Positions 1-5,919 of a DNA stretch of 9,586 bases are shown here, in pieces. The position numbers and the translations under genes were made by a program. Source of the DNA: Planctomycetota bacterium (lineage in GTDB: Bacteria; Planctomycetota; Phycisphaerae; SM23-33); contig JAGHBS010000254.1 in the NCBI GenBank assembly GCA_021160865.1, positions 1-9,586 of the forward strand, written 5' to 3'. The first letter of the stretch is position 1, and each line of letters starts with the position of its first letter. The notes under the pieces were generated by a model. That model worked only from the letters and a program-made list of their open reading frames with translations, made no database searches and was not told where the DNA came from.

Positions 1-1
1 A

Positions 2-1528
2 GGTAAGGGCAGCGTGATACGGAATTGTCGTCGAATTAAAGATGTAAAGATAGGTCAGGCCGCTTGCATTCTCGATGCTAATGAATTGAACAATCTCACC
101 ATCAATTCAAGCCCCGATGAGCCGACAACCATTGCTGAAGGCGTTGAATTAGTTGATGGCGTCATAGGCTTTGGCTGTGAGGTTCTCTACGGCTGTAAGG
201 CCATTAAATTCGTCATGGGGGATAATACCACGCTCGAATACGGTGCGAGGATGATACATTCGTTCCTTGGGGACAATTCCACCGTCGCTTGCTGTGAGTT
301 TTTGAACAATCTTGTCTTCCCTGCCCATCAGCAGCATCACAACAATTCATTCCTGATAGCGTCGTTGATTATGGGGCAGAGCAATATCGCCGCTAATGCC
401 ACCATTGGGTCGAACCATAACAGCAGGGCGCCCGACGGTGAGATTCACGCCGGTAGGGGTTTCTGGCCGGGGCTCTGTACCAGTTTGAAACATAACAGTC
501 GATTTGCCTCGTTCGTCCTGTTATCCAAGGGCGATTATCCTGCCGAACTCGATGTACCCTTGCCGTTTAGCCTGGTGTCGAACGATGCTGCGAATGATCG
601 CCTGCTGATAATGCCTGCGTACTGGTGGATGTATAACATGTACGCGCTGGCGAGGAATTCGTGGAAGTTCCAGGCACGGGACGGCAGGAAGGTGAAGAGG
701 CAGAATATCGAATTCGATGCCTATGCACCCGATACTGCTGAAGAAATTTTCAATGCGATGTCGCTGCTGGAGCGATGGACTGCCGAAGCTTGCCTCCGCG
801 CCCAGGGTTCATTAGCAGAAGAAAAGTCGCCTCATGAATTACAAAAAATCGGGAAAGAACTTCTCACCGGCCCGGCAGAGAAGGTCAATTCGCTCGAAAT
901 CCTTGCTCGGAATGTAGAGCATTCCCGTCGAAAAGTCGTCATTATAAAGGCAGCAGCAGGATATGAAGCGTATCGTCAAATTCTGCATTATTATGCGGTC
1001 AAAAACTTGTTGGATTATCTCCAGGACAATCCCGATGCGACGCTAAAGACAATGTGCAACGATCTGGGGACTGAGCGTCAAAGGCGATGGATAAATCTCG
1101 GCGGGCAACTGGTGCGAGGTGATGATTTCGATCAACTCGTTGCTGATCTAAAGTCTGGTAAGATAGAGGATTGGAATCAACTTCATCAGCGGTATGATCA
1201 ACTATGGGAAAAGTATCGCCGGGATAAGCAAGCCCACGCCCTGGCGACGTTGTTGAGTTTGCTTGGTGTGGAGAAGTTGACTAATCAAGTGTGGCAAGGT
1301 GCGCTCGACGAGGCAATGAAGATTCAGCAATATGTTTGTGATCAAACCTATGCCTCACGAAAGAAGGATTATGATAATCCTTTCCGTAAAATGGTATATG
1401 ATACTGTCGAGGAAATGGAGGCAGTTATAGGTACGATTGAGGATAATAGTTTTGTCAAGCAGGTGCGTGAAGAAACCCAAGCCTTTGCTGAACTCGTCGA
1501 ACGGGCTAAGAAAGTACCTGAAGAATAG
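2..1528 (+). CDS. DUF4954-type hexapeptide/beta-helix protein, 5' partial
   Basis: The reading frame is open to the left edge of the window. A GTG at base 14 is only an internal valine codon, because four sense codons (Gly-Lys-Gly-Ser) precede it in frame. About 508 residues are visible, ending at TAG 1526-1528. The first ~150 residues show the spaced small/Asn/Gly/Ile pattern of hexapeptide left-handed beta-helix proteins (VIGFGCEVLYGCKAIKFVMG; IMGQSNIAANATIGSNH). An HQQHHNN segment, a GSNHNSRAPDGEIHAGRGFW segment and PAYWWMYNMYALARN follow, in the order I recall for the DUF4954 family known from Bacteroidetes. The C-terminal ~280 residues are helical and charged, and include a VVIIKAAAGYEAYRQI motif. 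By comparison with full-length family members, roughly 150-200 N-terminal residues are probably missing. The fold suggests binding of a sugar nucleotide or an acyl/nucleotidyl group, but no reaction is established. It is co-directional with the methionine operon but separated from it by 147 nt, so a functional link is uncertain. Confidence 0.85.
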   Translation, partial: GKGSVIRNCRRIKDVKIGQAACILDANELNNLTINSSPDEPTTIAEGVELVDGVIGFGCEVLYGCKAIKFVMGDNTTLEYGARMIHSFLGDNSTVACCEFLNNLVFPAHQQHHNNSFLIASLIMGQSNIAANATIGSNHNSRAPDGEIHAGRGFWPGLCTSLKHNSRFASFVLLSKGDYPAELDVPLPFSLVSNDAANDRLLIMPAYWWMYNMYALARNSWKFQARDGRKVKRQNIEFDAYAPDTAEEIFNAMSLLERWTAEACLRAQGSLAEEKSPHELQKIGKELLTGPAEKVNSLEILARNVEHSRRKVVIIKAAAGYEAYRQILHYYAVKNLLDYLQDNPDATLKTMCNDLGTERQRRWINLGGQLVRGDDFDQLVADLKSGKIEDWNQLHQRYDQLWEKYRRDKQAHALATLLSLLGVEKLTNQVWQGALDEAMKIQQYVCDQTYASRKKDYDNPFRKMVYDTVEEMEAVIGTIEDNSFVKQVREETQAFAELVERAKKVPEE

Positions 1529-1675
1529 TCGGCAGGATTGCTGGAGCTTTTGCAACCAGCCATTAGCAACGGGTTAAAAGTGATAACCTGACAGCGGGGG
1601 TTTTTGTAGACACTACAGGTTCACTAATTTTTGTGTTATTATTCCCTTATAAATCGATGCTGAAAGGGAAGTGAA
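1529..1675 (+). promoter_or_regulatory. metY leader with mutually exclusive stems (candidate attenuator)
   Basis: This is the gap between the DUF4954 gene and metY. Two short stems compete for the same bases. GGTTA 1572-1576 can pair with TAACC 1584-1588, while AACCTG 1585-1590 can pair with CAGGTT 1616-1621. A TGTAG/CTACA hairpin (1605-1609/1613-1617, loop ACA) sits inside the second structure. A run of five T follows at 1628-1632. The AT-rich stretch 1637-1653 (TATTAT, TATAAA) could be a -10 region, but I see no convincing -35 at the right distance. A strong Shine-Dalgarno AAAGGGA (1663-1669) lies 6 nt before the metY ATG. I do not see the conserved SAM-I (S-box) core, and there is no good match to SAM-II as I remember it. 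An unrecognised leader is possible, but the stems are short and could be chance. Confidence 0.3.
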
Positions 1676-2983
1676 ATGTCTGAAGAAGGTCAATATCGTC
1701 TTGCAACGAAGCTGCTCCATGCTGGTCAAAGTCCTGACCCTGCCAGCGGTGCCCGGGCGGTACCTATTTTTGCCACCGTTGCTTACAACTTCAAAAGTAC
1801 CCAGCAGGCTGCTGACTTATTCGCCTTGAAGGAGTTCGGGCATATATATTCTCGATTGAGCAATCCGACCAACGAGGTTCTTGAGCGTCGGCTGGCGGCA
1901 ATTGAGGGCGGTTCAGGCGCTGTTGTATTTTCGAGCGGAATGGCTGCCATTACTGCTGCTATTATGACGCTGGTACATACTGGGGAGAACTTTATCTCCT
2001 CGACGAGTCTTTACGGCGGGACATGGACGCTCTTTACACAGACCTTCAAAAACCTTGGAATCGAAGTGCGATTTTTCAATCCAGATAATCCTGAAGAAAT
2101 CAAGCAACTGGCAGATGAAAAAACCCGCTGTGTTTACCTCGAAACTATCGGTAATCCAAAGAATGATGTACCGGATTTCGACATGATAAGCAGCATAGCC
2201 CATTCTGAAGGGTTGCCTGTAATCGTAGATAACACAGTGGCAACGCCCATAATTTTTAGACCTATTGAGCATGGTGCGGATGTGGTTGTGTATTCGACAA
2301 CGAAGTACATCGGTGGGCATGGCGTTCATGTCGGTGGGGCGGTAATCGATGGTGGAACATTCCGATGGGAAAACGCTCCCGATAAGTGGTCGCAATTCTG
2401 CAAGCCCGACGATGCCTATCACGGTATCATATTCACGGAAGTCTTTAGCGGTGATAAGGGAGGCGGTGTCTTTGCTGAATATCTTCGTGCCCATTGGCTG
2501 CGGGATACCGGAGCATGTATGAGTCCTTTTGCGGCATTTTTATTCTTGCTGGGTTTAGAGACGCTACATGTGCGCATGGAAAGGCATTGTCAAAATGCCC
2601 AAACGCTGGCTGAATGGCTAAGCAAACACGAATACGTTGAATGGGTCAATTACCCCGGTTTGAAAGACCATCCCCATCATGCGAATGCTATGAAATACTT
2701 CTCAACTGGTGCCGGTGCGATTATTGGTTTTGGGATTAAAGGTGGAAGGCAGGCTGGTGCCAAGTTCATCGATGCTGTCAAACTTGCCAGCCACCTTGCT
2801 AATATCGGTGAAGTCCGAACGCTTGTCATTCATCCTGCCTCGACCACGCATCAGCAACTCACTGATGAAGAACAGCGAGCTACGGGCGTAAGTCCCGAGT
2901 ATATCCGCTTATGCGTTGGTATCGAGGACGTCGAAGACATCAAGGAAGACCTTGATCAGGCGTTGAAGGCATCGCAAAGGTAA
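1676..2983 (+). CDS. metY: O-acetylhomoserine sulfhydrylase (MetY)
   Basis: This PLP-dependent Cys/Met-metabolism enzyme makes homocysteine from O-acetylhomoserine and sulfide, the direct-sulfhydrylation route of cytoplasmic methionine synthesis. At 435 residues it has the usual length for the O-acetylhomoserine sulfhydrylase branch. The motifs appear in the expected order: YSRLSNPT (58-65, phosphate-binding Tyr/Arg), FSSGMAA (85-91), SLYGGT with the ring-stacking Tyr113, VIVDNTVATP with Asp185 contacting the PLP pyridine, and STTKYIGGHG with the Schiff-base Lys210. The long segment around residues 230-280, with WSQF and GDKGGGVFAEYLRAHWLRDTGACMSPF, favours MetY over cystathionine gamma-synthase or beta-lyase. 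ATG 1676 is chosen because AAAGGGA lies 6 nt upstream and the alignable N-terminus (LATKLLHAGQ) begins just after it. The downstream MetX domain makes its substrate, so the two genes form a coherent operon. Confidence 0.96.
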   Translation: MSEEGQYRLATKLLHAGQSPDPASGARAVPIFATVAYNFKSTQQAADLFALKEFGHIYSRLSNPTNEVLERRLAAIEGGSGAVVFSSGMAAITAAIMTLVHTGENFISSTSLYGGTWTLFTQTFKNLGIEVRFFNPDNPEEIKQLADEKTRCVYLETIGNPKNDVPDFDMISSIAHSEGLPVIVDNTVATPIIFRPIEHGADVVVYSTTKYIGGHGVHVGGAVIDGGTFRWENAPDKWSQFCKPDDAYHGIIFTEVFSGDKGGGVFAEYLRAHWLRDTGACMSPFAAFLFLLGLETLHVRMERHCQNAQTLAEWLSKHEYVEWVNYPGLKDHPHHANAMKYFSTGAGAIIGFGIKGGRQAGAKFIDAVKLASHLANIGEVRTLVIHPASTTHQQLTDEEQRATGVSPEYIRLCVGIEDVEDIKEDLDQALKASQR

Positions 2984-2995
2984 GGACAATCGGCT

Positions 2996-4879
2996 GTGGC
3001 GAAGGTAAACGACACAGGCAACGATGATATTTTCACCAGCAGTGATAGTGTTCGCAGTGCTGCACCGTTGAAGCATGTTCAGTATGCGACCTTTGATGAA
3101 CCTCTGTCGTTGGAGTTAGGTGGTCGGCTTGAAAGGCTTCGCATTGCGTATGAGACTTATGGTGAGTTAAACGATGCCAAGGATAATGCCATCCTGATTT
3201 GCCATGCCTTGAGTGGTGATTCTCACGTTGCCGCCCATGATGCTGACGACGATCCGGGCTGGTGGGACATCGCCGTTGGCCCGGGTAAGAGTATTGATAC
3301 GAACAAGTACTTCGTAATCTGTCCGAACATTCTCGGCGGCTGTAGGGGGACGACCGGACCGAACTGTCTTAATCCATCTACAGGAAGACCTTATGGTCCT
3401 GATTTTCCACGGATAACCATCGGCGATATGGTCGAAGCCCAAAGACGATTGATAGATTATCTCGGTATTGAGCGTTTGCACAGCGTTATCGGCGGATCGA
3501 TGGGGGGAATGCTAACGCTTGAATGGGCAATTAGATATCCAGACCGCGTTAGGTCAGCCGTTGCCATAGCAACCTCTCCAAGATTAACCAGCCAGGGATT
3601 GGCATTCGATATTATCGGACGAAATGCAATTACCACCAGCCCGGATTTCAACAATGGCTGGTACTATGATGAAGAACGTGGAGAAGTGGATGGGATATTT
3701 CTTCCAGCAACGCCTGTGCGGGGATTGGCAATTGCAAGGATGATTGGACATATAACGTATCTGTCCCGTGAATCGATGCGGAGAAAATTTGGTACCGATA
3801 GGTATCAGCCACGAGACGTCGATAGTGAATTTGAGAAGGATACCTCTGTAGCAAGTTATCTGGCACATCAAGGGGATAAATTCGTCGAACGCTTCGACGC
3901 TAATAGTTATATCGTCATCACGCGGGCGATGGATAGTTTCGATATTGGCGAAGGGGGAGACCTCATCAAGTCTCTCGAGCCAGTACAATGCCGCTTCTTA
4001 GTGATAAGTTTCACATCCGATTGGCTTTTCCCGGCTGATCAGTCTCGCTCGATTGTAAATGCGCTGGTAGCGACGAATAAATCAGTATCCTATTGCAACG
4101 TTAGTAGCCCCTGTGGGCATGATGCATTTTTGCTGCCTGACCAGATTGACATTTATGGCGGATTAATCGCGGGATTCCTTGCGCATAACAACGATGAAAT
4201 TACTGAAGCAGACCTTGAGCCGGAATCTGATGCGCAGGGCAAGCTGGATGATCCCGATACGAGTATCTTCCACGGTAAGCGGATTGATTATAATTTTCTG
4301 GAAGATTTGATGGTAAGTCAGTCTCCAAGCCCCTCGCCAAGCGTCCTGGATTTGGGCTGTGGTGATGGTAGGATGCTGCTGAGGTTGAAACGACGTGGTT
4401 GGCGACGATTGCTGGGCGTGGAAATTGATCAAAATAGAGTGCTTATGTGTGTAAAGAGAGGGATCGATTGCATTCATGCTGATCTGAATGAGGGGCTATA
4501 CTGGCTTGGTGATGATCAGTTCGATTTCGTTTTGCTAAGCAGAACGCTTCAGGCGGTTTATGATGTTAATCGGGTTATCGATGAGATGCTCCGCGTGGGC
4601 AAGAGATGCATAGTGTCTTTTCCCAACTTTGCATATAAGCCACTTCGGGAGATGCTGGCAAAACAAGGCCGAGCGCCGGCTTCGGCAGGACTGTTGCGAT
4701 ACAAGTGGTACAACACGCCGAACATACGATTCTTGAGTATTGCAGATTTCGAGGATTACTGTAGAGAAAAGGGAGCAATAATTCACCGACTTGTTGCACT
4801 TAATACCGAGACTCATAGCGAGGTCAAAGAGAATCCTAACCTTAACGCTGACCTTGCAATCTTTGTGATAAGCCGTTAG
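2996..4879 (+). CDS. metX: Fused homoserine O-acetyltransferase (MetX) and MetW
   Basis: One 627-residue chain carries two enzymes usually encoded separately. Residues ~28-395 are MetX, an alpha/beta-hydrolase-fold enzyme that acetylates homoserine with acetyl-CoA. It shows ICHALSGDSH (68-77), NILGGCRGTTGP (111-122), the nucleophile elbow GGSMGG with Ser168, and the probable triad partners Asp342 (SDWLFP) and His375 (GHDAFL). After an acidic linker (~396-425), residues ~426-627 are MetW. This part has the SAM-binding motif VLDLGCGDGRML (450-461), an acidic end of strand 2 (GVEID, 474-478), and the MetW hallmarks SFPNF (541-545), YKWYNTPNI (569-577) and DFEDYC (584-589). The GTG start is chosen because TAAGGA (2981-2986), overlapping the metY stop codon, is a good Shine-Dalgarno 9 nt upstream, which implies translational coupling. 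No stop or frameshift lies in the linker and both domains look intact. metX and metW are often neighbours in proteobacteria, which supports a working partnership. Confidence 0.95.
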   Translation: MAKVNDTGNDDIFTSSDSVRSAAPLKHVQYATFDEPLSLELGGRLERLRIAYETYGELNDAKDNAILICHALSGDSHVAAHDADDDPGWWDIAVGPGKSIDTNKYFVICPNILGGCRGTTGPNCLNPSTGRPYGPDFPRITIGDMVEAQRRLIDYLGIERLHSVIGGSMGGMLTLEWAIRYPDRVRSAVAIATSPRLTSQGLAFDIIGRNAITTSPDFNNGWYYDEERGEVDGIFLPATPVRGLAIARMIGHITYLSRESMRRKFGTDRYQPRDVDSEFEKDTSVASYLAHQGDKFVERFDANSYIVITRAMDSFDIGEGGDLIKSLEPVQCRFLVISFTSDWLFPADQSRSIVNALVATNKSVSYCNVSSPCGHDAFLLPDQIDIYGGLIAGFLAHNNDEITEADLEPESDAQGKLDDPDTSIFHGKRIDYNFLEDLMVSQSPSPSPSVLDLGCGDGRMLLRLKRRGWRRLLGVEIDQNRVLMCVKRGIDCIHADLNEGLYWLGDDQFDFVLLSRTLQAVYDVNRVIDEMLRVGKRCIVSFPNFAYKPLREMLAKQGRAPASAGLLRYKWYNTPNIRFLSIADFEDYCREKGAIIHRLVALNTETHSEVKENPNLNADLAIFVISR

Positions 4880-4880
4880 A

Positions 4881-4894
4881 CGACCGATAGGTCG
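4881..4894. terminator. Small hairpin after metXW, possible terminator
   Basis: CGACC 4881-4885 and GGTCG 4890-4894 form a 5-bp GC-rich stem with a GATA loop, 1 nt past the metXW stop codon. It lies inside the 26-nt gap between that stop and the stop of the convergent small ORF at 4906. The nearest T-run on the plus strand (TTTT, 4904-4907) is about 10 nt downstream, so this is a weak intrinsic terminator at best. Its place exactly between two convergent stop codons is the main argument for it. Confidence 0.3.
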
Positions 4895-4905
4895 AGCGAA
4901 GAGTT

Positions 4906-5040
4906 TTAGACGGGAAGTTTGCGTTTTCTGCGGAAGGAGCGGTCAAATCGGCTTTTTTCTTTTCCGCAGTTTGGTTTGACGCCGTGATTAGCCTTTTTGC
5001 ATCGCCAGCCAAGTATTCCGTTTCTTTTTCTGTGTGCCAT
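4906..5040 (-). CDS. Small very basic cysteine-containing protein, 44 aa
   Basis: This is an uninterrupted minus-strand ORF from ATG (complement of 5038-5040) to TAA (complement of 4906-4908), in a stretch otherwise without genes. The product begins MAHRKRNGILGW, continues RCKKANHGVKPNCGKEKSRF and ends RKRKLPV. About 16 of 44 residues are Lys or Arg, with two cysteines (14 and 25) and two histidines (3 and 19). Such a composition suggests nucleic-acid or ribosome binding, possibly with metal coordination. I do not recognise a named family. A weak Shine-Dalgarno (TAGG) lies about 9 nt upstream of the ATG. Support comes from the ordered, protein-like sequence, from the way it fills the gap with its stop only 26 nt from the metXW stop, and from the convergent hairpin between the two. 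It could still be a chance ORF. An 8-bp inverted repeat (CTGCGGAA 4928-4935, TTCCGCAG 4962-4969) falls inside it. Confidence 0.55.
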   Translation of the reverse strand: MAHRKRNGILGWRCKKANHGVKPNCGKEKSRFDRSFRRKRKLPV

Positions 5041-5084
5041 TTTTCTGCCTACTGTCTCGGTTATTTAGACTCTTGCAACAAAAC

Positions 5085-5100
5085 TGTTCCGTGTGAAACA
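5085..5100. other. parS-like 16-mer
   Basis: TGTTCCGTGTGAAACA resembles the ParB-binding parS consensus TGTTTCACGTGAAACA, with 13 of 16 positions identical. Position 5 is known to vary in Bacillus subtilis sites, so the serious departures are the two central bases (GT for AC at positions 7-8). The site also contains most of a perfect CGTGT-GAA-ACACG palindrome (5090-5102). It lies in the non-coding gap between the small basic ORF and the DUF2617 gene. No parA or parB gene is visible here. It may be a degenerate parS, another palindromic operator, or coincidence. Confidence 0.25.
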
Positions 5101-5142
5101 CGTCCCAGTCTTTTATCCATTTCCCCGCCGATTATTCTTTTT

Positions 5143-5688
5143 TCAGGCTAATTCAAATATCGACTGGGTCTTGATGAGCGTCAACTCATCGGGATAGGCA
5201 TGATATGCAAAGACATGAAGATTGTCAACCTTTGCTTCATAATCAATGTATGTGAAAGGTTCGAGCGAGTGTGAACCAGTCCATTGGGGAAAGGTAAGAA
5301 ATATCCCGCCCTTTCTGCTTGATTCAATCATATCCAGGTGCGTTCGTTCATAAAGTTTCGGACTCATTGCTTCGACCTGGAAACTTATCAGATGTGCGAT
5401 TCCACCGATGTTTTCGATTCGATGGTCTTTTTCTCCTCGTAATTTCATTGCTGCCAAGAGCCCCCGTTCGGGCAATTCGATAGAAGAACCTGCAAGTAAT
5501 TCGGTAAGAGCAGAACCGTTGTGATAGAAGGTGATGAGATGGCTCATCCCCGTTACCCAAATTTGGGCTTCGTACGCATCCTTGATAATGTGATGATCAT
5601 GATAGATATCAAACAGTTCCGGATGCAACGAACGACTGTAAAGCAGCATTCGCATTTCCGAGACACATTGTCTTTGCCGTATTGACAT
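5143..5688 (-). CDS. DUF2617-like protein of unknown function
   Basis: The 181-residue product is probably cytoplasmic: there is no signal peptide or membrane segment. The C-terminal pattern, GGIFLTFPQWTGSHSLEPFT (residues 128-147) followed by FAYHAYPDELTLIKTQSIFE (160-179), matches what I recall of DUF2617 proteins of actinobacteria and planctomycetes (a G-x-F-P turn, then W/Y-HAYP...T). The middle segment IAHLISFQVEAMSP (97-110) is also typical. No catalytic residues are evident and the function is unknown. ATG 5688 is preferred over an in-frame upstream start at 5766. AAGGAAAGGAAG lies directly before it, and the only good promoter (-10 TATAAT at 5713-5718) sits between the two candidates, so the longer form would start upstream of its own promoter. 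The assignment is from memory of the family pattern, not a search. Confidence 0.75.
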   Translation of the reverse strand: MSIRQRQCVSEMRMLLYSRSLHPELFDIYHDHHIIKDAYEAQIWVTGMSHLITFYHNGSALTELLAGSSIELPERGLLAAMKLRGEKDHRIENIGGIAHLISFQVEAMSPKLYERTHLDMIESSRKGGIFLTFPQWTGSHSLEPFTYIDYEAKVDNLHVFAYHAYPDELTLIKTQSIFELA

Positions 5689-5712
5689 CTTCCTTTCCTT
5701 ACTACAAGACTT

Positions 5713-5741
5713 ATTATACCACGTTCGTCGATTTTTGTACA
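5713..5741 (-). promoter_or_regulatory. Promoter for the DUF2617-like gene
   Basis: On the minus strand, a perfect -10 TATAAT (complement of 5713-5718) is preceded by TGTACA (5736-5741, 4 of 6 to TTGACA) with an optimal 17-nt spacer. The predicted transcript start is near 5706, giving a leader of about 18 nt before ATG 5688. Good spacing and a perfect -10 make this a strong prediction. Confidence 0.65.
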
Positions 5742-5750
5742 GAATCGGCG
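5726..5750. promoter_or_regulatory. Imperfect palindrome over the -35 box, candidate operator
   Basis: CGTCGATT (5726-5733) and AATCGGCG (5743-5750) are inverted copies, with a single T/G non-complement, around a 9-nt centre that contains the TGTACA -35 element. The position is that expected for a repressor operator on the DUF2617-like promoter. It also lies 10 nt upstream of the divergent promoter's -35 at 5760, so one regulator could affect both genes. No regulator gene is visible nearby. Confidence 0.35.
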
Positions 5751-5759
5751 AAAAAATCC

Positions 5760-5788
5760 TTGTCAAAAAAGAGATACTGGAGTATTAT
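5760..5788 (+). promoter_or_regulatory. Promoter for the PEP-CTERM protein gene
   Basis: TTGTCA (5760-5765, 5 of 6 to consensus) and TATTAT (5783-5788, 5 of 6) are separated by exactly 17 nt. The predicted transcript start is near 5795, which leaves an untranslated leader of about 125 nt before ATG 5920. The leader carries a possible 21-codon upstream ORF (5844-5909). Confidence 0.6.
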
Positions 5789-5919
5789 ATAAGGTAGAGG
5801 AAAGATATCTGCTCATAGAAAAAGATATGCAATGAATAGGAGGATGGTTAGAAGTTTTCCTCGCATGTTTTTGTGGATGTGTTTTTTGAGAATTGCTCAT
5901 CGGTGTTAGGAGAGAAAAA

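Noticed and set aside
1657..1674. Five-codon ORF (MLKGK) whose stop is 1 nt before the metY ATG
   Set aside because: It is simply the metY Shine-Dalgarno region read as codons. There is no evidence of its own ribosome site.
1529..1675. SAM-I or SAM-II riboswitch upstream of metY
   Set aside because: The conserved S-box core elements are absent. The only resemblance to SAM-II is a short GTGATAA, which is not enough to call it.
1913..2494. Long minus-strand ORF (193 codons) opposite metY
   Set aside because: It is a shadow of the well-supported metY coding frame. Its product has no recognisable motif and it has no ribosome site.
4928..4969. 8-bp inverted repeat CTGCGGAA/TTCCGCAG with a T-rich loop, considered as a terminator of metXW
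   Set aside because: The 26-nt loop is long and no T-run follows the right arm on the plus strand. It lies inside the probable small basic ORF.
5061..5120. 19-codon minus-strand ORF (MDKRLGRVSHGTVLLQESK) with GCGGGGA upstream
   Set aside because: It is too short and unremarkable in composition. It overlaps the parS-like sequence, and a Shine-Dalgarno-like purine run is common by chance.
5689..5766. 26-residue N-terminal extension of the DUF2617-like protein
   Set aside because: It would begin upstream of the predicted promoter. The strong Shine-Dalgarno sits before ATG 5688.
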